Below are positions 6,724 through 13,683 of a stretch of DNA of 19,276 nt, one piece after another. Each line of letters starts with the position of its first letter. The first letter of the stretch is position 1. Source of the stretch: an uncultured Bacillota bacterium (GTDB taxonomy: Bacteria > Bacillota > Clostridia > Peptostreptococcales > Anaerovoracaceae); contig CAMNNV010000007.1 of the NCBI GenBank assembly GCA_946546075.1, forward strand, positions 1 to 19,276. Direction: 5' to 3'. The position numbers were made by a program, and so were the translations under genes. The notes beneath the pieces were generated by a model that worked only from the letters and a program-made list of their open reading frames with translations, did no database searches and was not told the origin of the DNA.

Positions 6724-7675
6724 ACGAGAACTCGGAAATACAGGCATCATGGTAAGCCCCGTCGGCTTCGGCGTCCTGACCATGGGCTATACGCAGCTCG
6801 ATCTGCCCCTTGAAGAAGGCGCATCGCTGATCCGATATGCGATCAAGAAAGGCATCAATTTCTTCGACACGGCCCAGTACTACGAGACATATCCTTATAT
6901 ACGCGAAGCCATCGCAGGCCTCCCTGAGGATGAGCGCCCTGTCATTTGCAGCAAGTGCCTCGGGAGCACGTATCAGGACATGGAGGAAGCCGTGCAGGAA
7001 GCGCTCACGGAGCTGGACATCGACACCATCGATATTTTCCTTCTCCACGAAGTCACATCACCGGAAGATTACCGGTGGCGCGACGGTGCTATGGAGTGTC
7101 TGAAGGATTATAAGAATCAAGGCATCATAAAAGCCATCGGTCTTTCCACTCACCATGTGGATGTGACAGAGATGGCTGCAGATATCGAGGGCATCGATGT
7201 GGTCTTCCCTCTTATTAACTACGCGGGTCTCGGGATACGAAAAGGCGACGGTCCCGGCACGGCTGACGAGATGGCTTCTGCCATCGCAAAGTGTCACCAT
7301 ATGGGCAAAGGTGTGTTCACCATGAAGGCCTTTGGAGGCGGCAATCTCACAGGCGACTACCTGCACGCTCTGGAATACGTGAGAGACCTGAAGGGCGTCG
7401 ATTCCATCATGGTGGGTATCGGCTCTCTCGATCAGATCGATCCTCTCGTGGCATTCGCAGAAGGCACTCTGGATCCTTCCTACGTCCCCGACATCTCTTC
7501 CAAAAGAATGTACGTGGAGCCGGGAAACTGCATACTGTGCGGAGCATGCGCCCGCCGCTGTCCCAACAAGGCGATCACACTGGGAAGTGATATGGCCCAG
7601 ATCGATTACAACATCTGCCTCCGGTGCGGATACTGTGCTCCGGCATGCCCGGTAAGAGCACTCATCATGCTTTAG
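6716..7675 (+). CDS. Aldo/keto reductase with C-terminal 2[4Fe-4S] ferredoxin domain
   Basis: A 319-residue protein with two parts. Residues 1 to about 260 form an aldo/keto reductase barrel: NKRELGNTGIMVSPVGFG at the start and the catalytic set Asp51, Tyr56, Lys80 and His111. Residues 264-319 hold two ferredoxin motifs, C272-x2-C275-x2-C278-x3-C282 and C301-x2-C304-x2-C307-x3-C311, each followed by Pro. Such fusions are common in clostridia and are thought to link NAD(P)H-dependent reduction or oxidation of a carbonyl to ferredoxin-like electron transfer; the substrate is unknown. GGAGG lies 7 bases before the ATG, and the start overlaps the acyltransferase gene. The 3' end overlaps the convergent exporter gene by 11 bases. 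Confidence 0.92.
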   Translation: MNKRELGNTGIMVSPVGFGVLTMGYTQLDLPLEEGASLIRYAIKKGINFFDTAQYYETYPYIREAIAGLPEDERPVICSKCLGSTYQDMEEAVQEALTELDIDTIDIFLLHEVTSPEDYRWRDGAMECLKDYKNQGIIKAIGLSTHHVDVTEMAADIEGIDVVFPLINYAGLGIRKGDGPGTADEMASAIAKCHHMGKGVFTMKAFGGGNLTGDYLHALEYVRDLKGVDSIMVGIGSLDQIDPLVAFAEGTLDPSYVPDISSKRMYVEPGNCILCGACARRCPNKAITLGSDMAQIDYNICLRCGYCAPACPVRALIML

Positions 7676-8561
7676 GATCCGCCTCTGCCCTGCTCATGAA
7701 AACGATTGAAGCAAGCACGATGAGGATCCCGGCAAGATTGATGATTCCCAGGGGTTCACGAAAAAGAATAAAACCTGTCAAAGCAGCAACCACCGCTTCG
7801 CTGGAAGCGATCACCGGCACCTTGCTGCTTTCTTTTATTTTTTGCGTGCCGGCGTAATAGAATACGTACGCCAGGGCCGTCGGGATCAGTCCCAACAGGA
7901 ATCCGTTAAACAAAACAGGTTCCGTGAATACGTCCGGGTTTTCCCACGGCCTGCAAATGGCGATATACACGATGGTCGCGAAAAAGTAGCCGTATGTGCT
8001 GATGACGAGAGGATCCACATCCTCCGGGATGATCCGGACCATGATGGCGAGGAATCCGTAACTGGCCCCTGCCCCAAGTCCGAACAGCAGGCCAAGTACT
8101 GACAGATGCCCCGCTTCCATGGCGCCACCGGCGACCACCATGATGCAGCCCACGATGTTGATGAGAAGCGCGGCGCCTTTGCCCTTGCTGAAATGCTCCT
8201 TCAGCAATAACACGGACGCGATGGCAGTGAATACCGGTGCGATCCTCAGGAGAATGGCGCCGGTACTCACACCGATACGGACTACTGCGGCAAGATAAAA
8301 GATATTATAAAGGGCATGATACCCGATGCCGACGAGCAGACAACCCAGCAAGCCTTTCATACTGATCCGGAAGGAGGATAGACCCTTGCTTGCTACGGTA
8401 AGCACAAAACAGATAAGAAACGCGAATCCCACTCTCATCAGCCCGGCATCCATGGAATCGATTCCCATGGCATCCAGGCGCATGGTGAAGAGCCCTACCA
8501 GGCCCCAGAGCGCACCCGCCAGAAGTACTTGTATATATCCTTGGTCCTGTCTGTCCTTCAT
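7665..8561 (-). CDS. EamA/DMT-family transporter
   Basis: A 298-residue membrane protein with two EamA repeats, about five helices each. The first repeat opens with LLAGALWGLVGLF; the second has GLGAGASYGFLAIMVRI and ends with EAVVAALTGFILFREPLG, the usual conserved end of a DMT repeat. Relatives export amino acids or other small metabolites, or import solutes; no substrate can be read from the sequence. ATG at 8561 has only a weak purine-rich site. It is divergent from a LysR regulator gene with overlapping promoters, which suggests that the regulator controls it. Its stop lies inside the end of the aldo/keto reductase gene, so no intrinsic terminator can fit between them. Confidence 0.92.
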   Translation of the reverse strand: MKDRQDQGYIQVLLAGALWGLVGLFTMRLDAMGIDSMDAGLMRVGFAFLICFVLTVASKGLSSFRISMKGLLGCLLVGIGYHALYNIFYLAAVVRIGVSTGAILLRIAPVFTAIASVLLLKEHFSKGKGAALLINIVGCIMVVAGGAMEAGHLSVLGLLFGLGAGASYGFLAIMVRIIPEDVDPLVISTYGYFFATIVYIAICRPWENPDVFTEPVLFNGFLLGLIPTALAYVFYYAGTQKIKESSKVPVIASSEAVVAALTGFILFREPLGIINLAGILIVLASIVFMSRAEADPKA

Positions 8562-8586
8562 AGTTGTTACCCGCTTTTCATCCTTC

Positions 8587-8615
8587 TTGACTTAATTCTA
8601 TAACAGATATATATT
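8587..8615 (+). promoter_or_regulatory. Promoter of the LysR gene at 8676
   Basis: TTGACT (8587-8592), 17 bases, TATATT (8610-8615). The leader of about 55 bases contains the dyad at 8646-8660, which could let the product repress its own gene. Confidence 0.6.
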
Positions 8616-8623
8616 TGAGTAAA
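8595..8623 (-). promoter_or_regulatory. Likely promoter of the EamA transporter gene
   Basis: On the minus strand TTTACT (8623-8618), 17 bases, TAGAAT (8600-8595). It overlaps face to face with the LysR gene promoter at 8587-8615, so the two cannot easily be used at once. The dyad at 8646-8660 is centred near -65 relative to the start this promoter implies. Confidence 0.55.
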
Positions 8624-8645
8624 TCGAAAGAATATCAAATTCGTC

Positions 8646-8660
8646 TTGACGATATGTCAA
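8646..8660. promoter_or_regulatory. Candidate LysR-type binding site
   Basis: TTGAC-GATAT-GTCAA, a 15-bp inverted repeat that contains the T-N11-A pattern (T8647, A8659). It lies between the LysR promoter and its ribosome binding site. Its centre is near -65 of the divergent transporter promoter, the usual place for a LysR regulator to activate from. Inferred from pattern and position. Confidence 0.5.
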
Positions 8661-8675
8661 AGAGAGGATTGAAAC

Positions 8676-9542
8676 ATGGATACGGATAAATACAGAGCAC
8701 TGCTCACAGTGATCGATGCAGGCAGTCTGACGATAGGCGCAGAAGAACTGGGATACACGGTATCCGGTATCAGCAGGATGGTCATGACTCTGGAAGAACA
8801 TTTCGGGTTCGCATTGATCATCAGAGACCGCAAAGGGATACGTCCCACCCCGGAGTGCGAACAGCTGCTGCCGTCCATCAGAGATCTCTGTCACATATCG
8901 GACAAGATCGAGGATATGGCAGCCGGCATCAAAGGTCTCGATCTGGGAACCATTCGGATCGGCACAGCATACAGACGCTATATGGATCAGATCACAGATC
9001 TGATCATCGGGTTCACAGACAGATATCCCAATATTCGTGTAGATATCGTGGAAGAACTTACAAGCAGTATGCTGGAAGACATGAAACAGCACAAACTGGA
9101 TCTGATCGTTGGAAGCAAACGGGAAGGTGATTTTGAGTTCGTGCCGCTGGAAGAATACGAAGTCTATATCATGATGAACGAGGACCACCCTCTCGCGAAG
9201 AAGCCTTCGATCCCTGTTCGTCTATTGGAAACGGAAGCCTTTATCCATACCCATCCGAACCAGGATTCCGATGATATCAGGCTTCTTAAGAAGCACCGGA
9301 TCGATCCGAATATCAAGTACACGACAACAGACGAGTATGCCACATACAAAATGGTGGAAGCTGGTCTTGGGATCGGGCTGTCTTACAGTATCCAGCGGTA
9401 TCGCGAGAACAACAAAGTCCTGTTCAAGTCCCTTGATCCCAAGGAAACCGAAGTGCTGGGGCTCGCCTTCCCGAAAGGCGATCAGTTATCGCCGAGCAGT
9501 TTGAAATTCATCGAATTTGTGAAAGAATATTACGGGATATAA
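8676..9542 (+). CDS. LysR-family transcriptional regulator
   Basis: A 288-residue regulator of usual length. The N-terminal winged helix covers about residues 1-60 (YRALLTVIDAGSLTIGAEEL, then YTVSGISRMVMTLEEHFG), followed by a linker helix and an effector-binding domain from about residue 90 to the end (LGTIRIGTAYRRYMDQI; MVEAGLGIGLSYSI near 228-241). GAGAGGA lies about 7 bases before the ATG. It is divergent from the EamA transporter, and the shared region has overlapping promoters and a LysR-type dyad, so that transporter is the likely target. The small molecule sensed is unknown. The gene ends at a good terminator. Confidence 0.93.
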   Translation: MDTDKYRALLTVIDAGSLTIGAEELGYTVSGISRMVMTLEEHFGFALIIRDRKGIRPTPECEQLLPSIRDLCHISDKIEDMAAGIKGLDLGTIRIGTAYRRYMDQITDLIIGFTDRYPNIRVDIVEELTSSMLEDMKQHKLDLIVGSKREGDFEFVPLEEYEVYIMMNEDHPLAKKPSIPVRLLETEAFIHTHPNQDSDDIRLLKKHRIDPNIKYTTTDEYATYKMVEAGLGIGLSYSIQRYRENNKVLFKSLDPKETEVLGLAFPKGDQLSPSSLKFIEFVKEYYGI

Positions 9543-9549
9543 TCAAAAG

Positions 9550-9574
9550 CCGGAGCCTTGCCGCTCCGGTTTTT
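9550..9574 (+). terminator. Intrinsic terminator after the LysR gene
   Basis: CCGGAGC (9550-9556), loop of 6, GCTCCGG (9563-9569), then five T (9570-9574). On the minus strand the hairpin is followed by CTTTTG, so it may also stop transcripts of the convergent secreted-protein gene. Confidence 0.85.
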
Positions 9575-9575
9575 A

Positions 9576-10700
9576 TCATAGATTATTCAGCCTGTAAACA
9601 TAGTTTTTTCTCTGTACGCGGGCTGCTTTCGTATCGGCCTTGGAACCGTAATAGCTGTAGAATCCCGCGTAGAACGTATTACCGTCATGGAGCAGCGTCT
9701 CGATCTCTCTTCCCCCTGCCTTAGAGGTTTTGTAGCGAGCGATCTGTTTGCCCTTGAAGTTATAAACGGAAATGATGTTATCCTTCTTGCTTTTATAGAA
9801 ACTCCTGCAGACGAAAATGCAGTCGCCCTTGCTGTCCATCCCCTGATAGAGATAGCCCTTGCGCTTCTTTTGCTTGATCATTTTCTTAGCTCTGAAGCTG
9901 GTGTCCAGTTTGAGGATGTAGTGGCTGCCTCGCATATATGCAAAGTAGCAGTTGTGTTTCTCGTTGTAGGCGATGGCGCTGATCCCCTTGTACTTTTTTC
10001 GGATCTTCTTTGACATTCCCTTCGTCTTTTTTGAGACTTTGACTTTCGCTCTTTTCTTGATCGTTAGCGAATTCGGGTCGACGATGGAAACCGTTTTCGA
10101 AGCCGGCTCCGCATCGCAGACGATGATCTTGTTCGTTCTCGTATTGAATGTCATATCATTGGCATGATGCAGCTTCATGGCCGCGGATACTTTGACGACG
10201 CTCATGTCGGACAATTTCACCTTGACGATCTTGTCGTAGTTGTTGAGCCTGTTATAGAGTATGAAATATCCGTATCCCTTGTTGGCACAGGCCCCCTGGA
10301 GTGTGTCGTAGGCATACAATCGCTGTCCTGCAGCGCTTGTCAGATCAAACCGGGCCCCATTATGCTGCATCAAGGTAAGAGACATGTTCTTCTTGCCGCG
10401 TGGTGTCCGGAACTTCTTCGGAGCTGTCGTTGTCGTCTGCTTGGTAGCCTCGCTGGTCTGCTCCTGTGATGTAGGCTGCACAGTTGTCGTTTCATCCGCG
10501 GACGTCTGTTCTCCGGATGATCCACTCTCGTTATTGACAGACCCTTCGCCTCCCCGGTCTGACTCGGCAGCGACTTCCGATCCACTCTGCGGGAGGCTCT
10601 CCTCTGGGCTCACAGAAGCCCCCGCGTCTGCGAAGGAGGACGTGATGAGCATAGTCATCGATATTAAGATACAAAGTATTGATGCGATTGCTTTTCTCAT
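9576..10700 (-). CDS. Secreted protein with low-complexity stalk and possible beta-propeller
   Basis: A 374-residue protein I do not recognise by name. MRKAIASILCILISMTMLI followed by SSFA is a clear signal peptide, with likely cleavage near residue 24-26 and no lipobox cysteine. Residues about 27-95 are rich in Ser, Thr, Glu, Gln and Gly, like a cell-wall spacer. The rest is basic with repeated strands such as KIVKVKLSDMSVVKV, NKIIVCDAE, KTVSIVDPNSLTIKK, HYILKLDTS and IISVYNFKGKQIARYKT, spaced like blades of a YncE- or gluconolactonase-like propeller. No anchoring motif or catalytic set is evident. The ATG at 10700 gives the best signal peptide but has a poor ribosome binding site; a TTG at 10727, with GGGGGA upstream, is an alternative. 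It may be co-transcribed with the UPF0291 gene 65 bases upstream. Confidence 0.75.
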   Translation of the reverse strand: MRKAIASILCILISMTMLITSSFADAGASVSPEESLPQSGSEVAAESDRGGEGSVNNESGSSGEQTSADETTTVQPTSQEQTSEATKQTTTTAPKKFRTPRGKKNMSLTLMQHNGARFDLTSAAGQRLYAYDTLQGACANKGYGYFILYNRLNNYDKIVKVKLSDMSVVKVSAAMKLHHANDMTFNTRTNKIIVCDAEPASKTVSIVDPNSLTIKKRAKVKVSKKTKGMSKKIRKKYKGISAIAYNEKHNCYFAYMRGSHYILKLDTSFRAKKMIKQKKRKGYLYQGMDSKGDCIFVCRSFYKSKKDNIISVYNFKGKQIARYKTSKAGGREIETLLHDGNTFYAGFYSYYGSKADTKAARVQRKNYVYRLNNL

Positions 10701-10732
10701 TTCTGTTGCCGTGTCTTCTCTAATCAAATCAT

Positions 10733-10752
10733 CCCCCGAAACGTATCGAGGG
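10733..10752 (-). promoter_or_regulatory. Hairpin before the secreted-protein gene
   Basis: On the minus strand CCCTCGA (10752-10746) can pair with TTCGGGG, with one G-T pair and a 5-6 base loop. It lies between the UPF0291 stop and the start region of the secreted protein and takes up the G-rich run that could serve as ribosome binding site for a TTG start at 10727. No T run follows. Functional meaning is uncertain. Confidence 0.25.
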
Positions 10753-10765
10753 ATCTTAAATCGAT

Positions 10766-10999
10766 TTAGTGGTTGCCTTCTGACTTTCTCATCAGCTCAA
10801 CTTCTTCTTTGAGCTCTTCCTCTGTCAGGTCTTCGACGAATTTCACATTCTTGAGCTGCGCCTTGAAATTAGCTCGGAATCCTTCAAGGTATTCCATCCT
10901 GAGGCGATGTCTCTCCTCGAATTCCTCTTCTGTAAGGCCTACCGTCTTGTACTTGTGGGCCAGTTCATTTATCCTGTCTATCGTTTCTTTTTTTATCAT
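10766..10999 (-). CDS. UPF0291 (DUF896, YnzC-like) small protein
   Basis: A 77-residue helical protein that matches the UPF0291 pattern closely: MIKKETIDRINELAHKYK, GLTEEEFEERHRLRMEYLEGF and RANFKAQLKNVKFVE. In Bacillus subtilis the relative YnzC lies in the SOS-linked yneA operon, but its biochemical role is unknown. An acidic C-terminal helix (EDLTEEELKEEVELM) follows. ATG at 10999 has AAAGGA 8 bases upstream; upstream in-frame codons to 11095 add residues foreign to the family. The gene has its own promoter, divergent from that of fabF. Confidence 0.92.
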   Translation of the reverse strand: MIKKETIDRINELAHKYKTVGLTEEEFEERHRLRMEYLEGFRANFKAQLKNVKFVEDLTEEELKEEVELMRKSEGNH

Positions 11000-11020
11000 A
11001 TTCGATTCCTTTCGTTTGCA

Positions 11021-11035
11021 TACCACATCATGGTA
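11021..11035. promoter_or_regulatory. Inverted repeat over the UPF0291 -10 element
   Basis: TACCA-CATCA-TGGTA covers the -10 hexamer of the minus-strand promoter, so a bound protein would block it. The same arms, TACCA and TGGTA, form the outer pair of the dyad upstream of the XRE gene at 3454-3500, though with different spacing. Candidate operator only. Confidence 0.3.
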
Positions 11036-11058
11036 TAAAAGAAATCCCGGGTTGTCAA
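11030..11058 (-). promoter_or_regulatory. Promoter of the UPF0291 gene
   Basis: On the minus strand a consensus TTGACA (11058-11053), 17 bases, TACCAT (11035-11030). It is back to back with the fabF promoter at 11075. Confidence 0.65.
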
Positions 11059-11074
11059 CAGCCTTAGACCAAAG

Positions 11075-11103
11075 TGGACAAATCTTTCCGCTCATGGTAA
11101 TAT
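11075..11103 (+). promoter_or_regulatory. Promoter of fabF
   Basis: TGGACA (11075-11080), 17 bases, TAATAT (11098-11103). Transcription would start near 11110, within the dyad at 11108-11120. Confidence 0.65.
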
Positions 11104-11107
11104 TTAT

Positions 11108-11120
11108 AGGTTAGAAACCT
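11108..11120. promoter_or_regulatory. Candidate operator at the fabF transcription start
   Basis: AGGTT-AGA-AACCT is a perfect 13-bp inverted repeat centred 11 bases after the -10 element. Fatty acid genes of Bacillota are often repressed by FapR or FabT at such positions, but this repeat does not match the site I know for either. The regulator is therefore open. Confidence 0.4.
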
Positions 11121-11139
11121 CAAAAGGAGAATTATCATA

Positions 11140-12402
11140 ATGAATAGATTAGTAATCACAGGACTTGGAGCAGTTACACCTATCGGCATTGGAACGGACA
11201 ACTACTGGCAGGGTATTCTGGACAGAAAATGCGGCATCGACAAGGTCCCTTCCCTGGTAGAAGAGGATTCCCCGATCCAGATCGCAGGTATCGTCAAGGA
11301 TTTCGATCCGAAGGACTATATGCCGGGTAAACTCGCTAAGGAAACGAGTCCTTTCATTCAGTACGCTTTCGCATCCGCGAAAGAAGCTCTTGAAGCAAGC
11401 GGCTTCGATATCGACAAGGAAGACGACAGGATCGGTATCGTCATGGCAACGGCCCTGGCAGGTACATCCGAAACGGCTGAAACGCAGCACGATTATGAGA
11501 ACAGCACGAAGAAAAAAGTCAGCCCTCGTTTCCTTCCGAAGATCCTCGGTAACCTGGGAGCTGCACAGATCGCGATTGCTTACGGCATCCACGGTCCAAG
11601 CTTTACCGTCACTACTGCATGTTCCTCCGGCGGCGATGCCATCTGCATGGCAGCTATGCTGATCAATGCCGGTGACGCAGATGCCATCCTCGTAGTCGGC
11701 GGAGAGAGCGGCCACTGCCCTATCGTCATGTCAACACTTGCACAGGCGAAGGCCCTCAGCAAGAATCCGGACCCTGCTACGGCATGCAGACCTTACGATG
11801 CTGACAGAGACGGTTTCGTCATGGGCGAAGGCGGCGGCGCTATCCTGATCGAGTCTCTCGAACATGCAAAGGCTCGCGGTGCGCACATCTACGCAGAGCT
11901 GGCAGGATATGCGAACAATACAGACGGATACCACGTGACGGCACCTAGCCCGGACGGTATCGGCGCAGTCAAATGCATGAAGGCTGCACTGGCAAGAGCC
12001 GGAATGTCTCCTGAAGACATCGATTACATCAACACCCACGGCACATCCACTCCTGTCGGTGACATCGCAGAAGTCAACGCCATCAAGACGCTGTACGGCT
12101 GGGAAAACCAGGATGCTCCGATGGACCCTGAACTCAAAGCGAAGATCCCTCCAGTAAGCTCCACAAAGGGCAATACAGGACACCTCATGGGTGCAGGCGG
12201 TGTTACAGAAGTCATCGCATGTATCGAGGCAGTAAACAACGGCATCCTGCCTCCTACCCTCAATTACGTGACACCGGATCCTGACTGTGACCTGGATTTC
12301 ATTGCAGACGGCCCGAGAAAAGCCGAAGTCAATGTAGCTATGTCAAATGCCCTCGGATTCGGCGGACAGAACAGCAGCATCATCGTCAAGAAATATGAAT
12401 AA
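11140..12402 (+). CDS. fabF: Beta-ketoacyl-ACP synthase II
   Basis: A 420-residue condensing enzyme that extends acyl-ACP by two carbons in fatty acid synthesis. The catalytic residues are Cys161 (TTACSSGG), His300 (THGTSTPVGD) and His348 with Lys343 (SSTKGNTGHLMGAGG). The ending NALGFGGQNSS is also typical. Between the last two motifs, residues about 320-338 (GWENQDAPMDPELKAKIPP) carry roughly ten residues more than common FabF proteins. AAGGAGA lies 9 bases before the ATG. No other fab gene or acyl carrier protein is next to it, so it is a stand-alone copy; an FabF-like enzyme for a special product is possible, but the full catalytic set argues for a normal KAS II activity. Confidence 0.93.
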   Translation: MNRLVITGLGAVTPIGIGTDNYWQGILDRKCGIDKVPSLVEEDSPIQIAGIVKDFDPKDYMPGKLAKETSPFIQYAFASAKEALEASGFDIDKEDDRIGIVMATALAGTSETAETQHDYENSTKKKVSPRFLPKILGNLGAAQIAIAYGIHGPSFTVTTACSSGGDAICMAAMLINAGDADAILVVGGESGHCPIVMSTLAQAKALSKNPDPATACRPYDADRDGFVMGEGGGAILIESLEHAKARGAHIYAELAGYANNTDGYHVTAPSPDGIGAVKCMKAALARAGMSPEDIDYINTHGTSTPVGDIAEVNAIKTLYGWENQDAPMDPELKAKIPPVSSTKGNTGHLMGAGGVTEVIACIEAVNNGILPPTLNYVTPDPDCDLDFIADGPRKAEVNVAMSNALGFGGQNSSIIVKKYE

Positions 12403-12418
12403 AGAACATAAAGAAAAA

Positions 12419-12448
12419 AGCTCCGGAAATCCGGAGCTCTTTTCTTTT
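12419..12448. terminator. Bidirectional terminator after fabF
   Basis: AGCTCCGG (12419-12426), loop AAAT, CCGGAGCT (12431-12438). On the plus strand a T-rich tail follows (CTTTTCTTTT); on the minus strand six T follow. It serves fabF and the convergent small membrane protein gene. Confidence 0.9.
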
Positions 12449-12496
12449 GCTATCACTTTACAGGATCGGTATATTTAAATATGTTGTTGGCTTCGA

Positions 12497-12688
12497 TTAA
12501 AGGATCTTATCTCCCATCTTAGGAAGTTCGAACCTGCACCAGAATACTGATGATACGAGCATACATGCGAATCCCAGAACTGCTGCGACTGCATACATTG
12601 TTCCTGTTGTAACCAGTGTTCCTACCAGGAGGAACAGAACCATAGCTGCCATAAATACCATGCTTAAAACAAAATTCTTATTTCTCAT
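12497..12688 (-). CDS. Small two-helix membrane protein, unknown function
   Basis: A 63-residue protein, not recognised. A short basic start (MRNKN) is followed by two hydrophobic helices at about residues 6-28 and 31-50, then a polar tail ending in ELPKMGDKIL. AAGGAGG lies 8-9 bases before the ATG and a plausible promoter lies upstream, so it is likely a real gene. It is divergent from a LysR regulator, which may control it. Confidence 0.75.
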   Translation of the reverse strand: MRNKNFVLSMVFMAAMVLFLLVGTLVTTGTMYAVAAVLGFACMLVSSVFWCRFELPKMGDKIL

Positions 12689-12720
12689 TTCGAGTACCTC
12701 CTTGTATCTTTCTTAACTAT

Positions 12721-12749
12721 AATATATACTATTTAATGTTATAAGTAAA
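12721..12749 (-). promoter_or_regulatory. Likely promoter of the small membrane protein gene
   Basis: On the minus strand TTTACT (12749-12744), 17 bases, TATATT (12726-12721). The same -35 hexamer and spacing occur at the EamA transporter promoter. Confidence 0.5.
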
Positions 12750-12759
12750 TCAGAATTAT

Positions 12760-12775
12760 GTTATGTTGATATAAC
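12760..12775. promoter_or_regulatory. Candidate LysR-type site between divergent genes
   Basis: GTTAT-GTTGAT-ATAAC, an inverted repeat containing a T-N11-A pattern (T12762, A12774). It lies upstream of the small membrane protein promoter, near -54, and about 27 bases before the LysR start codon. I found no convincing promoter for the LysR gene itself. Inferred by pattern. Confidence 0.35.
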
Positions 12776-12801
12776 TAAAATCTATAACGTGGGGAGACAT
12801 T

Positions 12802-13677
12802 ATGAAGAGATATCTAGCACTACAAAAGATCGTAGAAACAGGCAGCTTCGCGAAGGCAGCAGAAATCATGGGATACTCCCAGCCAGCCCTTACAAGTATG
12901 ATCACTTCACTCGAAGATGAACTTTCCATCAAACTGCTCAACAGGAAGAGGACCGGCTCTTCCCTCACCGATGAAGGCAAGGAATTATATCCATATATAG
13001 AACGGACCATTTTCCAGTACCATGCGACCATCGAGAAAGCAAAGGATATCAATAACCTCAAGACAGGTATCATCCGGATGGCCACAGTAACCAGCGTATC
13101 CGTAAACTGGCTTCCTGAAGTCATCCAGGAATTCCATGAGCAGTATCCCGATGTAGAGTTCATCATGCATCAGGGAGACTACAACATGATCGAAGAATGG
13201 ATCAAGATCGGCGCCGTTGATTTCGGATTCGTCAGTCCTGAGTTCGTCAAGGGCATCGAAATAGAACCTCTTAAGACAGGCGGTTTCTCCGCCATCCTGC
13301 CGAAGGATCATCCTCTGGCAGAGCTTGACGTGGTACCCCTCAAGGAACTGGCTTCAAATCCATTTATCATGCTGGAGATGGGACACCACTCGGAATGTGA
13401 AGCCGCATTCCGGGAACACGATATCAGACCTAACGTCCGTTACACCATCCACGATGACTACGCCATCATGGCCATGGTGGAGCGAGGCATGGGCGTTTCC
13501 CTTCTGGCAAATCTGGTGATCGGCAAGATCGCAGGCAGTTTCGATGTCGTCACAAAGCCAGTCGATCCTCCTGTCTACCGGACCCTCGGTATCGGCTACA
13601 AGGATAAACTGGATCTTCCGATGGCATCAAAAAAGTTCATCAAGGCGCTGAAATCGCACCTGGATGAACTTCCATAG
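12802..13677 (+). CDS. LysR-family transcriptional regulator
   Basis: A 291-residue regulator. The winged helix covers about residues 1-60 (YLALQKIVETGSFAKAAEIM, then YSQPALTSMITSLEDELSIKLL) and the effector domain runs from about residue 87 (LKTGIIRMATVTSVSVNWLP) to MVERGMGVSLLANLVI near 230-245 and beyond. It is of the same general type as the regulator at 8676-9542 but clearly different in sequence. GGGGAG lies 5 bases before the ATG. The likely target is the divergent small membrane protein gene. It ends 6 bases from the convergent nadE stop with no terminator between. Confidence 0.93.
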   Translation: MKRYLALQKIVETGSFAKAAEIMGYSQPALTSMITSLEDELSIKLLNRKRTGSSLTDEGKELYPYIERTIFQYHATIEKAKDINNLKTGIIRMATVTSVSVNWLPEVIQEFHEQYPDVEFIMHQGDYNMIEEWIKIGAVDFGFVSPEFVKGIEIEPLKTGGFSAILPKDHPLAELDVVPLKELASNPFIMLEMGHHSECEAAFREHDIRPNVRYTIHDDYAIMAMVERGMGVSLLANLVIGKIAGSFDVVTKPVDPPVYRTLGIGYKDKLDLPMASKKFIKALKSHLDELP

Positions 13678-13683
13678 ACGTAT

